A DNA stretch of 64,000 nucleotides from an uncultured Christensenellaceae bacterium (GCA_910586905.1 CAJUIV010000007.1:9815-73814), one strand, 5' to 3'. Positions 17,938-27,589 are shown, counted from the first letter of the stretch. The notes: generated from the letters alone by a model not told the origin. Program-made: numbers and translations.

Positions 17938-18945
17938 ATGAACGAAAACATAATTGAATTTCGCAATGTGTCTATAGACTATCCGCTTAAAAAATACACG
18001 ATTCGGGCGGTAACGGACGTTTCGTTAGGTATTAAACGCGGAAAGATAACCGCGCTTGTCGGAGAAAGCGGAAGCGGAAAAACTACTTTGTCGTCCTCGA
18101 TTATCAAATGTATTTCCGAGCCCGGCAAAATCGCTGCGGGTGAAATCGTATTTTTCGATAACGCTGACGGCGAGGAAAAAGAAACCGTCGTAAGCGGCTT
18201 AAAGGAAAAACAGCTCAAAGAGTTCCGCTGGAAACGCGTTTCGATGGTTTTTCAGGCGGCGCAAAGCGCGCTTAATCCCGTTATGACGGTAGAGGAGCAA
18301 TTTGTCGAAACGCTGCTGGCGCACGGCGAAGTTCGCGATAAACAAAAGCAGCGCGAGCGCTGCAAAGATTTGTTATCTTACGTTAAATTGGACGCCGACC
18401 GCGTTTTATCTTCCTATCCGCACGAATTGTCTGGCGGTATGAAACAGCGCGTAATGATTGCTTTTTCGTTGCTGCTTAATCCCGATTTGATAATACTGGA
18501 CGAGCCTACGACGGCGCTTGACGTAATAACGCAAAATTATATTTTCAATTTGTTAAAGCAAATAAACAGAGAAACGGATATCTCGATGATTTTGATGACT
18601 CACGATATATCCGTAGTTGCGAAGTTCGCCGATTACGTAGGCGTTATGTACGGAGGCAGGCTTGTAGAATACGGTACGGTTAACGATATTTTCCGTAAGC
18701 ACAGACATCCGTATACCGAGGGGCTTATCAAAGCTACGCCTTCGATAATAGGCGATATCGACAAATTAAGCCCTATCGAAGGCGCTCCGCCCGATTTAAT
18801 GAATTTACCTAAAGGTTGCATATTTTCTCCACGCTGCCCTTACGCGCAGGATATTTGCCGCGGCGACGAGCCGCCGACCGTATATTCGGACGACGGCTCA
18901 AAGGGTAGATGTTATTTCTACGAGGAGAGGAAAAATGGCAGATAA
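17938..18945 (+). CDS. Opp/Dpp-type ABC ATPase (DppD-like)
   Basis: A 335-residue ATPase with Walker A GESGSGKTT, signature LSGGMKQR, Walker B LIILDEPT, H-loop MTHD, and the C-terminal oligopeptide-transporter domain with cysteines (CIFSPRCPYAQDIC) that in this subfamily can bind an Fe-S cluster. It energises transport together with the next ATPase, whose start overlaps its end by 11 bases. Confidence 0.94.
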   Translation: MNENIIEFRNVSIDYPLKKYTIRAVTDVSLGIKRGKITALVGESGSGKTTLSSSIIKCISEPGKIAAGEIVFFDNADGEEKETVVSGLKEKQLKEFRWKRVSMVFQAAQSALNPVMTVEEQFVETLLAHGEVRDKQKQRERCKDLLSYVKLDADRVLSSYPHELSGGMKQRVMIAFSLLLNPDLIILDEPTTALDVITQNYIFNLLKQINRETDISMILMTHDISVVAKFADYVGVMYGGRLVEYGTVNDIFRKHRHPYTEGLIKATPSIIGDIDKLSPIEGAPPDLMNLPKGCIFSPRCPYAQDICRGDEPPTVYSDDGSKGRCYFYEERKNGR

Positions 18946-19993
18946 ATTAAATAAAACGCAGACGGAAGAAAACGTTTCGTCGGCAGAACGGCAGCCCTTA
19001 ATGCGGCTTGAAAATATCAATATGGTATTTAAAAAGAGCAACGGCTTGCTTACGGACAAACACATTCACGTTTTAAAAAATATCAGTTTGGATATCGAAC
19101 AGAGCGAAATTATAGCGCTCGTAGGCGAGTCGGGCTGCGGAAAAACCACTCTCGGCCGGATAATTACAGGGCTTTTAACTCCCACGAGCGGAGATATCTA
19201 TTTGGAAGGACAAAAAGTTACGGGAACTTTCAAAAAAAAGATAGCTTCCTACAATCAAGTACAGTTTATTCAGCAGGACAGTTATGCGGCGTTAAATCCC
19301 GTCCGCACGATATACGACAGTTTGTACGCGCCCATAAAAACGCACAACAAAAAGTGGACGCGCGCGCAAATCGACGAACGTATAGAAGAGTTGATGACTC
19401 TTATAGGTCTTCAGCCCTCGTCGCAGTTTTTAACTAAATATCCGCATCAGCTTTCGGGCGGACAGCGTCAGCGAATTTTGATGGCGAGAGCTATATCTCT
19501 CGACCCCAAATTGATAGTCGCCGACGAACCGGTATCTATGATAGACGTTTCGCTCAGACTGTCGCTCTTAAATCTTATGAAAAAGCTTAACGAGCAGCTT
19601 GGGATGTCGTTTGTGTATATTTCTCACGATTTGTCTACGACGCGGTATATCGCGCGTAACGGAAGAGTCGCAGTTATGTATCTGGGAGAAATAGCGGAGC
19701 TGGGCAACATAGGCGACGTAGTGCGCTGTCCGCGGCATCCGTATACGAGAGCGCTTATTCAGGCGGTGCCTATTCCCGACCCGGATTTCGCGTCTTACGA
19801 CGAACTGCCGTTAAAATCGATGAATCTCGGTTCGCTTGAAAACCGCTCGGACGGCTGTTCTTTTTACGACAGATGTCTGTATTCTACGGAACACTGTCTT
19901 GAGGGCGTTGACTACGCCGATACTCCTACCTCTAAAGTACTATGCAACAATATCGACTGCGTACCGAGTCAGCCGATTTATAAAGAAAAATAA
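18935..19993 (+). CDS. Opp/Dpp-type ABC ATPase (DppF-like)
   Basis: A 352-residue ATPase with Walker A GESGCGKTT, signature LSGGQRQR, Walker B LIVADEPVSMIDVS and H-loop ISHD, followed by the C-terminal cysteine-containing region (CSFYDRCLYSTEHC). It is the second half of the ATPase heterodimer. With the binding protein and two permeases the transporter is complete. AAGGAGGACACT follows, opening translation of the large surface protein. Confidence 0.94.
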   Translation: MADKLNKTQTEENVSSAERQPLMRLENINMVFKKSNGLLTDKHIHVLKNISLDIEQSEIIALVGESGCGKTTLGRIITGLLTPTSGDIYLEGQKVTGTFKKKIASYNQVQFIQQDSYAALNPVRTIYDSLYAPIKTHNKKWTRAQIDERIEELMTLIGLQPSSQFLTKYPHQLSGGQRQRILMARAISLDPKLIVADEPVSMIDVSLRLSLLNLMKKLNEQLGMSFVYISHDLSTTRYIARNGRVAVMYLGEIAELGNIGDVVRCPRHPYTRALIQAVPIPDPDFASYDELPLKSMNLGSLENRSDGCSFYDRCLYSTEHCLEGVDYADTPTSKVLCNNIDCVPSQPIYKEK

Positions 19994-20018
19994 TTTAAAC
20001 GTTTCAAAGGAGGACACT

Positions 20019-22955
20019 ATGAAACAGCACACGAGAACTAATTTGATGCTGATTGCGATTTTGACGTTCGTACTCGCTGTGGGCGCGTTGCTTGCTACAA
20101 GCATCGTTTTAAAACCCGACGCAACTGCGGATTCGCCTGCAAGCGACGTTATACTCAGTCAGGATTTCAACGGCGACGGCATTCCCGAAGGATGGGAAGA
20201 CCTTATCGGTTCTGTCGAAGACGGAATGGGATTGATAAATTCCGGATTCCAAAACGTTCCGTTCCCCGAGAATTTACTGACAGAATCTAACAATTACGAA
20301 ATTTCCTTCGATATTTTGCGTAAAGACGAACAAGGCGATTCGTTCTTCTTCCACATCGTAGGACTTAACGGAAACGACGGCACAAATATTTATTTGGCTT
20401 CGGAAGGAAACGGACAGTTTTGGAGTCTAAGCGATTTTAACGGACATCCTGTTTACAACAACTCCGGCGAAGAACACGGCGGACTGAACTACGCTTCGGT
20501 GGATTTGACTCAAAAACATAATGTAAAAATCGTTCATTTCGACGGTTACGTGGAATTGTGGATAGACGGAACGCGCAGAGCAGTTTCGCATTTATCTCAC
20601 TTCGGAAACAATAATTATCACTCTCGCGGCGAAATAACCGAAGGTAAAATTACCGGTTTTGCGTTTGACGCGCGTTTGAATCTTCTTATCGACAACTTTA
20701 CGGTTAAAGAAGCGAAAGGCTTGAGCGTATCTTACTCCGAACACAGCGAAGTTACTACTACCGGTTCTTCCAAAATTTTCCCTCTTTCCGCGCAAAATCT
20801 GTATAACGGCAATTTTGAAATTGTCGGCAAATTCGCTTACGCGGATATAGCCGCTACGGGTTATTATCCCAACATAACGCTGTACGGACTTAACAATTCT
20901 ACGGGAGATACGAACAACGGCAATCATTACGGAGTTGCTTTTCAGGCGTATGCGGACAGAGAATTTATCACTCCTCAAATCTTTGCGAAAAAACCCGATA
21001 CAACTTGGGCTTCAGCAAACGGCGCGGCAGTTGCTTGCAGCGAAACCGACGGCGTCGAGTTCCTGATTCAGGTATTCGGCGACAATATCCGTTACTTTGT
21101 TAACGGCGAACTTAAAATATCTACGACGTTTACCGAACTCGGCATAGACAAAGGCTACTTGCAGTATATACGCGTTCAAAGCGGCGGCGGAGGATTGTAT
21201 TGGACGGATTTTTCGTACCAAGGCTTCGATAAAGAAACCGCGGTTACTATTTCCTCCGACAAAATCCGCGCAAAGTTGGGCGAAGAAATAACTTTTACGG
21301 CAACGATGTTCGGGACGGAAACAACCGAAACGTTCGACTGGTACGTTGACGGCGTCGCGCAAGAATCCTCCGAACAAACGCTTGTTCTCGACAGTCTTAC
21401 CGAGGGCGTTCACAAAATCGTTTACAAGAGCGAAACATTTGTAAGTAACGAAATTACGGTCGAAGTATTCGATAATATGATATCTATCGAATCGGATAAA
21501 AACAGCGGATACGCTACGGACGAATTTACGTTCACGGCGGAATTGTCGGGCGATTTCGAATCGGACAAGCCGTTGTGGTACCTTGACGGAGAAGTTTTGG
21601 AAGAGCAAACCGAAACGCTTGTTCTTACGGAACTTTCGGTCGGAACTCACAAGGTGATTATGAAAAACGAATCCGTATCCAGTAACGAAATTGAAATCGT
21701 AGTAAACAATGGAAAACTCACTTTAACTACGGCGAAGAATAACTATTTAACTACCGAAACAGCAACTATAACGGCGGAAACGGTTGGCGTCCTTGCAAGC
21801 GACGCTTTAACTTGGAAAGTCAATGGCGTCGAAACGACCGACGTGGACGGAAAAACTTTGACGCTCAATCTTTCCGAGTACAAAAAAGGCGACGTTATAA
21901 CCGTAGAGTGCGCAAGCGCGAGCGGATTGGAAGCTTCGGTTAGCGTGAACTTATATTTCAATATTTTGGAAGAAATTTCCGCCGACGATAACTACAAAGT
22001 TTTAAACTCAATCGAACTTAAACCCGGCGAGATTTACGGCAACTACGCTTGCCAGGAAGACGAGGGCGGTAACTATCTGTATAGCACCGCGGAAGGCGGC
22101 AGTTGGTACAATCTTAGCGGAGCTATTCCCGAAACGATGTCCTTCGCTTTAAATTACGAAATGTACGTTCCTACGGAAATCAACAATACTAACTATTCTT
22201 ATCCCGGATTTATAGGACTCAATTCCAAATATCCGCAGGGCTTTGTCGAAATAGCGATAGAAGTAAATAAAAACGGCTTCCGTCCTTATATAAAAGACCA
22301 AGCTGCAAATATGGAATACGACGTAGCCGACTACGGCTTCGGTACCGATTTGTCGTACGCAGGCATAGCTAAAAAAGGAGACTGGAACAAAGTAAGTTAC
22401 GTTGTTTCCGGCAAGTATCTTGCTATGTATATAAACGACGTACAAGTTTATTTCGTTAACTATCCAAATATGACGCTGCCTTCGGCTATAGGATTTAACA
22501 CCTTCCCCGACGGAGGCGCCGGCGTTCCGTATATTCGTTTCCGTAATTTGTCGGTTACGGGCATAGCGGAAGAAAGACCCGCGCTCTCCTCTGTAAGCTG
22601 TTCCGTATCTTCTACGACAATCAAAATCGGAGAAACGGCTACTTTGTCGGCAAACGTTAATCCTTATAACGCCGAGTATACAACTATCGAGTGGTACGTA
22701 AACGACGTTAAAGTAGACGGAGCAAATTCTTTGACGTATTCGTTCTCCGCGGATAAAGAGGGCGAATATAAAATTTACTGTAAAATAGACAATATTTCCA
22801 GCACCGTAAAAACCGTAACGGTACAGGCTGACGAAACTCCTAACGAACCTAACGTACCTCTTATCGTGGGCGCGTCTGTCGGCGGTGTGGCAGGAGCAGG
22901 CGGAATAACCGCGGCGGCGGTATTGATTCTCAAAAAGAAACGCAAGAGCTTATGA
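20019..22955 (+). CDS. Large anchored surface protein with LamG-like and Ig-like domains
   Basis: A 978-residue exported protein. Residues 1 to about 35 are a signal peptide. The mature part reads as concanavalin/LamG-like beta-sandwiches (roughly 45-240, 245-410 and 660-850), a tandem of Ig-like units between about 410 and 650 with repeated FTW/DWY and SNEI segments, another Ig-like unit near 860-935, and a C-terminal membrane helix (about 940-968) ending in KKKRKSL. There is no LPXTG. LamG-type folds commonly bind glycans, so it probably captures the polymer for the neighbouring enzymes. I start at ATG 20019 because AAAGGAGG precedes it; an upstream in-frame extension would lie inside the ATPase gene. 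Confidence 0.85.
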   Translation: MKQHTRTNLMLIAILTFVLAVGALLATSIVLKPDATADSPASDVILSQDFNGDGIPEGWEDLIGSVEDGMGLINSGFQNVPFPENLLTESNNYEISFDILRKDEQGDSFFFHIVGLNGNDGTNIYLASEGNGQFWSLSDFNGHPVYNNSGEEHGGLNYASVDLTQKHNVKIVHFDGYVELWIDGTRRAVSHLSHFGNNNYHSRGEITEGKITGFAFDARLNLLIDNFTVKEAKGLSVSYSEHSEVTTTGSSKIFPLSAQNLYNGNFEIVGKFAYADIAATGYYPNITLYGLNNSTGDTNNGNHYGVAFQAYADREFITPQIFAKKPDTTWASANGAAVACSETDGVEFLIQVFGDNIRYFVNGELKISTTFTELGIDKGYLQYIRVQSGGGGLYWTDFSYQGFDKETAVTISSDKIRAKLGEEITFTATMFGTETTETFDWYVDGVAQESSEQTLVLDSLTEGVHKIVYKSETFVSNEITVEVFDNMISIESDKNSGYATDEFTFTAELSGDFESDKPLWYLDGEVLEEQTETLVLTELSVGTHKVIMKNESVSSNEIEIVVNNGKLTLTTAKNNYLTTETATITAETVGVLASDALTWKVNGVETTDVDGKTLTLNLSEYKKGDVITVECASASGLEASVSVNLYFNILEEISADDNYKVLNSIELKPGEIYGNYACQEDEGGNYLYSTAEGGSWYNLSGAIPETMSFALNYEMYVPTEINNTNYSYPGFIGLNSKYPQGFVEIAIEVNKNGFRPYIKDQAANMEYDVADYGFGTDLSYAGIAKKGDWNKVSYVVSGKYLAMYINDVQVYFVNYPNMTLPSAIGFNTFPDGGAGVPYIRFRNLSVTGIAEERPALSSVSCSVSSTTIKIGETATLSANVNPYNAEYTTIEWYVNDVKVDGANSLTYSFSADKEGEYKIYCKIDNISSTVKTVTVQADETPNEPNVPLIVGASVGGVAGAGGITAAAVLILKKKRKSL

Positions 22956-24874
22956 TTAAAAAAGTCGTTGCTTTGATTTTAACGGGCGCTCTTATCGTCG
23001 GAACGGTATTGCTTTGTGCGTGTAAAACGCCAGCGCAAGACGATTTCGACTATGACGGCTTGTATGATTCGCCCGAGCGCAGCGAGCCGTACGGAGATAT
23101 GACTATGGCAAAATTGAATATGGCGAGTTACGGTTATACGCTCAAAAGCGAGCAAGGCTATAACGGTTGGTATTATATGAGCGGGAAGGACGTCGTTCTT
23201 CCCCTCGAATACGCCGATAACTGCTGGAAAGATAAAGACGTGTCCTTTGACCGCGATAGAGTTACGGTCAACGGTAATTCTACGGCGGTAAGGCGTTTCG
23301 TTGCAAACCGTGCGGAGCGCGCCGTTATTTTTGGAAACGTAAAATATTTAGACGGTAAGAACAGCGCGCTGTTCAGCATTAAACTTAACGGCGTAACGTT
23401 ATACAGCAAAACGCTTGCAAGCGGAGATTACGAAGGATTCTATTTCGAAACCGAAGCGGAGCTGACTGCTGGCGACGCGGTCGATTTTACCGTAACGTCG
23501 CAAAACGCCGTTATAAGCTGTAATCCCGTGGTATACTACGGCGACGCAAGCGACGAAACGCTGTATCATTTGACTTCTTTCGGCAAATACTACGGCGACG
23601 TATTCCCTTGGTACGACGGCGAAAGCGGCAAACTGTATATGGGCTTTCTTTGGACGGACGACGCGCGCAAAGGCGAATACAAAAATGCGCTCGAAGAGTC
23701 CGACAATATGCTTACTTTCAGGGAAATTCCCGAAGCTAACAACTATAAAATCTGGCAAAAGTACAAGGAAAACGGCAGGCTTAATTTTCTGTACGACGTT
23801 AACAAATACGTAGACAAAACTATTTATACCTTCGGCGCGCGCGATAATATGATTTACAAAGACGAGGAAAACAACCGTCTTCTTATAATTGCGGGATGTT
23901 ATTATAATTTCGATTCTTCTAAACAAACGTCCGATTTGGTGATATATCAAACGGACGATATATTCGGACTTTCGCGAACCAAGGCCGGCGTAAAAGTAGC
24001 GGAAGGTTATAGCCGCAATTTGCCGGAATGTCCTTCTTTGATGAAAATAGGCAACCGTTGGTACGCGTTCGTATCAGTCGCTTACAATACGGTGCACCAA
24101 GTCGGACCTCTGCAGTATTGGACCGGCGACGAAAACGTAGATTGTTTAGACGTGGATTGGACGAGTAAAGATTTCGCTTTCGTAGACGGCGAAGACCTTT
24201 GCGCGGCGCGCCCCGTAAAAATAGGCGATAAAGTATATATGTGGGGATGGATACCGCAAACGTACGATACGATGCCGTGGAGTCCTTGGGGAGGATATTT
24301 AAATCTTCCTCGGGAGATTGTACAGCGTAAAGACGGCAGTCTCGGCGGACGTATGGACAAAGGTCTTGAAAAAGTTTTAAATTACGGCAGCGTTTACAAA
24401 CTTGACGTAGGTAATTTCGAAACGGAACAAGGCCGCGCTTCGTTTGCCGACGGACGGCTTGAAACTGTCGGCGAAAGCAGAGTTTCGCTTGGCAACGGGT
24501 TTTCGCGCAATTTCGTCCGATTTACGTTAGATATGAGCGAATGCGGCAAAGCCGGATACGCTATGTGTCAAAACGGCAGAAATTACGAAGTCGCAATATC
24601 CCGCGAAAACGGAAAAGCGTATCTTACCGTAGCTTCTCCCGACGACGATAAACATAAATTGAACAGTCGTTTGGAAATTCCCGACAGCGACGTTTTCGAC
24701 GTTAAAATAACGGTAGATAACGGAATAGTGGAGTTTTTCGTTAACGGCGACAGCGCTCTAACGGCGCATACCGCGATGACTAACGCGCCGTATTCCGCAT
24801 CGTTGTTCTCCGACGGGAACGCCGCGTTTAAAGACGTTGCGATAAATAAGTTGATCCCGTATTGCGCGCTATAA
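22952..24874 (+). CDS. Surface lipoprotein GH32-like hydrolase (second)
   Basis: A 640-residue lipoprotein (lipobox LCAC, Cys 24), paralogous to the 11894-13912 product and with the same layout: N-terminal beta-sandwich, GH32-type propeller, C-terminal beta-sandwich. Catalytic positions are Asp 216 in YYGDVFPWY, Asp 298 and Glu 359 in PECPSL. The middle motif is ARDN instead of RDP: the acid is kept but the proline is lost, so specificity may differ from its paralogue. The start overlaps the surface-protein stop (ATGA). It is the last gene of the operon. Confidence 0.8.
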   Translation: MIKKVVALILTGALIVGTVLLCACKTPAQDDFDYDGLYDSPERSEPYGDMTMAKLNMASYGYTLKSEQGYNGWYYMSGKDVVLPLEYADNCWKDKDVSFDRDRVTVNGNSTAVRRFVANRAERAVIFGNVKYLDGKNSALFSIKLNGVTLYSKTLASGDYEGFYFETEAELTAGDAVDFTVTSQNAVISCNPVVYYGDASDETLYHLTSFGKYYGDVFPWYDGESGKLYMGFLWTDDARKGEYKNALEESDNMLTFREIPEANNYKIWQKYKENGRLNFLYDVNKYVDKTIYTFGARDNMIYKDEENNRLLIIAGCYYNFDSSKQTSDLVIYQTDDIFGLSRTKAGVKVAEGYSRNLPECPSLMKIGNRWYAFVSVAYNTVHQVGPLQYWTGDENVDCLDVDWTSKDFAFVDGEDLCAARPVKIGDKVYMWGWIPQTYDTMPWSPWGGYLNLPREIVQRKDGSLGGRMDKGLEKVLNYGSVYKLDVGNFETEQGRASFADGRLETVGESRVSLGNGFSRNFVRFTLDMSECGKAGYAMCQNGRNYEVAISRENGKAYLTVASPDDDKHKLNSRLEIPDSDVFDVKITVDNGIVEFFVNGDSALTAHTAMTNAPYSASLFSDGNAAFKDVAINKLIPYCAL

Positions 24875-24900
24875 ATAAAACTGAGGATTTTACTAAACGA

Positions 24901-24929
24901 TTGTTAAAAATATTTAATTATGATACAAT
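24901..24929 (+). promoter_or_regulatory. Promoter of the LacI-regulator gene
   Basis: TTGTTA (24901-24906) and TACAAT (24924-24929) are spaced 17 bases. A weak CG-centred dyad (ACTAAACGATTGTT, 24892-24905) overlaps the -35 box and matches the operators at 10.0 and 10.2 kb at about 8 of 14 positions, so autoregulation is possible but unproven. Confidence 0.5.
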
Positions 24930-24976
24930 TAACCTGCTTAGCGCCGGATAGGTATATATAGCGCAGGAAAAGTGTA

Positions 24977-24998
24977 CCCCGTTTTTTACGGGGGGGGG
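24977..24998 (+). repeat. Nine-G tract with hairpin in the regulator leader
   Basis: CCCCGT and ACGGGG form a six-pair stem with a T5 loop, and its right arm continues into an uninterrupted run of nine Gs (24990-24998) 13 bases before the ATG. The G run is the only strong anti-Shine-Dalgarno-complementary sequence before this start. Confidence 0.8.
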
Positions 24999-25011
24999 CA
25001 TAAAAGAATTT

Positions 25012-25974
25012 ATGGTTACGATAAAGGACGTAGCGAAACGCGCAGACGTATCGGTGGCTACCGTATCGCGCGTAATACGCGGAATAGGCTATATCAGCGA
25101 AGACGCCAAACGCAAAGTTATGGAAGCGAGCGAAGAGTTGGGATACGTTGCCAACGCTTCCGCTCAAAAGCTGAAAAATAAAAATCTCGAAACGGTAGGA
25201 TTTATCATCTCGGATATCAACAACCCTTACTATTTCGGCATAGCGGCGTCGCTGCAAAAGTTTTTGGCGAAAAAAGGCGTAGAGTTGGTACTCGCGTTCA
25301 GTTCGGAAAATCCGGTCGACGAGGATAGGAGTTTTCGTTATCTTATTTCCAGCAACGTTTCCGCAATACTTTTTACTCCTACCAACAAAGAAAACCGCGG
25401 AGTTATAAACATCGCTATTCAAAACGGTATCAAGGTGGTGCAGGTTTTCCGTAAAATCTACGATAATCTTGATACTATCATAAACGACGACGAAAACGGC
25501 TGTTACGAAGCGGGACGGTATTTAATCGGCTGCGGTTACAAGCGCATTTTGCTTTTGGACGTAGATTATCCTTATATAAGTTACGAACAGGTTGTTCCCT
25601 CGCGTGAAAAGGGTCTTTTGCGTTTAAACGGCGAAAAAGGCGTTGAAATTGCGGTAGAACATCTTAACTTGCTTGGAGGAAACGCCGAGCAGATACAAAA
25701 ATCGATAGAAGCGTTCAATCCGGACGCAGTCATTTCCGCTACGAGTAATTTCGGAGTGGAGGTTTTACAGTATTTAAAAGAAAACAACAGAAACGTAAGA
25801 TTGGTTACGTTTGACGACGACAAGTGGTTCGAACTGTGCGATGTCTCCGCAATACGTCAAAACGACGAAAATTTGGCGGATAACGTCTTTGAAATGATAA
25901 AGCCGAAAGAGGCGGTTACTCGTACCGTAGTGCTTAAACAAACGCTTGTTTGCCGCGATTTAAACGGAAAATAA
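25012..25974 (+). CDS. LacI-family transcriptional regulator
   Basis: A 320-residue regulator. Residues 1-50 are the LacI helix-turn-helix and hinge (TIKDVAKRADVSVATVSRVI, then NASAQKLKNK); the remainder is a periplasmic-binding-protein-like sugar sensor (TVGFIISDINNPYYFGI onward). It probably represses the GH32/transporter operon through the two CG-centred palindromes at 10012 and 10166 and is released by a sugar. It is transcribed from its own promoter and shares an mRNA with the kinase gene, which starts one base after its stop. The leader carries a nine-G tract and a hairpin. Confidence 0.92.
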   Translation: MVTIKDVAKRADVSVATVSRVIRGIGYISEDAKRKVMEASEELGYVANASAQKLKNKNLETVGFIISDINNPYYFGIAASLQKFLAKKGVELVLAFSSENPVDEDRSFRYLISSNVSAILFTPTNKENRGVINIAIQNGIKVVQVFRKIYDNLDTIINDDENGCYEAGRYLIGCGYKRILLLDVDYPYISYEQVVPSREKGLLRLNGEKGVEIAVEHLNLLGGNAEQIQKSIEAFNPDAVISATSNFGVEVLQYLKENNRNVRLVTFDDDKWFELCDVSAIRQNDENLADNVFEMIKPKEAVTRTVVLKQTLVCRDLNGK

Positions 25975-25975
25975 A

Positions 25976-27433
25976 ATGAATTATTATATCGGTATCGATT
26001 TGGGTACGTCCTCGTTAAAAGGGATACTCGCCGACGTAAACGGTAATATTTTACGTCAATGTTCCGCCGACTACGAAGTACGTTATCCGAAAAACGGTTG
26101 GACGGAACAAAATCCGTCCGATTGGATTGCAGCGCTGAAAAAAGTTTTAAAAACGCTTACGCGAGACTGCTCGCACAGCGTAAAAGGCTTGTCTTTCGGC
26201 GGGCAAATGCACGGTCTTGTGGTTTTGGACGGAAGCGGCGAAGTTATACGTCCCTGCATATTGTGGAACGACGGCAGAACTGAAAAACAAATGGAATATT
26301 TAAACGCAGAGGTGGGGAAGGAAAAACTTTCGGGTTTGACCGGTAACATCGCTTTTGCGGGATTTACCGCGCCTAAGCTTTTGTGGCTTTACGAAAACGA
26401 ACCTGATAATTTTGCGCGGATAGCTAAAATTATGCTCCCCAAGGATTATCTTGCGTATGTGCTGACGGGAGAGTTCGCAACCGATTATTCCGACGCGAGC
26501 GGAACGCTTTTACTTGACGTTAAAAACAAACGTTGGTCGCAGGAAATGCTTAAAATATGCCGCGTCAGCGAAAATCAGCTGCCTGAATTGTACGACAGTT
26601 TCAGCGTAATCGGAAATTTAAAAAGAGAATTTGCCGACGAACTCGGTTTGACCTCCGACGTAAAAGTTATAATAGGCGCAGGCGATAACGCCGCGGCGGC
26701 TATAGGTACCGGCACCGTAAAAAACGGAGACTGCAACGTGTCGCTCGGTACAAGCGGAACGATTTTTATCTCTCGGGACGGTTTTAGCGTAGACGGCGCA
26801 AACGCACTGCACAGTTTCGCGCATGCAAACGGCAAATGGCATTTGATGGGGTGCATACTTTCGGCTGCCAGCTGCCGCAAGTGGTGGCTTGAAGATATTT
26901 TGGCAAACGCCGATTACCAACAAGACGAAACTGCCGCCCGAAACGCCGATTGCTGCGGCGTGATATTTTTGCCGTATCTTTCGGGAGAGAGAAGCCCCCA
27001 CAACGACGTTAACGCTAAGGGCGCGTTTATAGGTTTGTCTGCGACTACTTCGCGTGCGGATATGAGCAGAGCGGTTATGGAAGGCGTTGCGTTCGCTTTA
27101 CGCGATTGTTTGGAAGTCGCGCGGCAAAACGGAGTTGTTGTGCAATCGACCAATTTATGCGGCGGAGGCGCTAAGAGCGAAGCTTGGAGGCAGATTTGCG
27201 CCGACGTATTCGGCATACCCGTAAATATTTTGACGACGGAGCAAGGTCCCGCTTTCGGAGCGGCGATTTTGGCAATGGTAGGCTGCGGCGAATATCCCGA
27301 CGTACTTTCGGCAACGGAAAAAATAGTAAAAGTAAAACATACCGTATATCCGCAAGCCGACAGCGTCGAACGTTACGAAGAAAAGTATTTAAAGTTTAAA
27401 GAGCTGTACCCTCTTTTAAAGCGATTATATTGA
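25976..27433 (+). CDS. xylB: FGGY-family sugar kinase, xylulokinase-like
   Basis: A 485-residue kinase with the N-terminal phosphate loop DLGTSSLKG, the xylulokinase-type FGGQMHGLV and LWNDGRT segments, and the C-terminal ATP-binding region around LCGGGAKSEAWRQ. Xylulokinases phosphorylate D-xylulose; the FGGY family also acts on other ketoses and polyols. In a locus predicted to release fructose or a related ketose, the true substrate may differ from xylulose, and no xylose isomerase gene is nearby. It is co-transcribed with the LacI regulator and followed by a terminator. Confidence 0.85.
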   Translation: MNYYIGIDLGTSSLKGILADVNGNILRQCSADYEVRYPKNGWTEQNPSDWIAALKKVLKTLTRDCSHSVKGLSFGGQMHGLVVLDGSGEVIRPCILWNDGRTEKQMEYLNAEVGKEKLSGLTGNIAFAGFTAPKLLWLYENEPDNFARIAKIMLPKDYLAYVLTGEFATDYSDASGTLLLDVKNKRWSQEMLKICRVSENQLPELYDSFSVIGNLKREFADELGLTSDVKVIIGAGDNAAAAIGTGTVKNGDCNVSLGTSGTIFISRDGFSVDGANALHSFAHANGKWHLMGCILSAASCRKWWLEDILANADYQQDETAARNADCCGVIFLPYLSGERSPHNDVNAKGAFIGLSATTSRADMSRAVMEGVAFALRDCLEVARQNGVVVQSTNLCGGGAKSEAWRQICADVFGIPVNILTTEQGPAFGAAILAMVGCGEYPDVLSATEKIVKVKHTVYPQADSVERYEEKYLKFKELYPLLKRLY

Positions 27434-27445
27434 ATTCGATTTAGG

Positions 27446-27478
27446 TAAAACGGATGCGCATATGCGCGTCCGTTTTAT
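27446..27478 (+). terminator. Intrinsic terminator after the kinase gene
   Basis: Stem AAAACGGATGCGC / GCGCGTCCGTTTT with an ATAT loop and one wobble, ending in a T run. Confidence 0.85.
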
Positions 27479-27583
27479 ATAACGCTGTTTGTTTTTTTGT
27501 AATGACGTAATAGTAAAATCTTACGAGTTTGTAAAAGTCTTGCGTTTAAAAAGAATTATTAGAATTTATCATTATATTTTCGA

Positions 27584-27589
27584 TATAAT
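27584..27589 (+). promoter_or_regulatory. -10 box five bases before a start codon
   Basis: TATAAT at 27584-27589 ends five bases before ATG 27595 and no ribosome binding site lies between, implying a leaderless or nearly leaderless mRNA. No convincing -35 box is seen. Confidence 0.5.

Noticed and set aside
13945..19993. Plain dipeptide transporter (dppABCDF) naming
   Set aside because: Family assignment is sound, but context with GH32 enzymes and LacI control makes a peptide substrate unlikely, so gene symbols were withheld.
24892..24905. Third LacI operator at the regulator's own promoter
   Set aside because: Only about 8 of 14 positions match; kept as a weak remark, not a feature.
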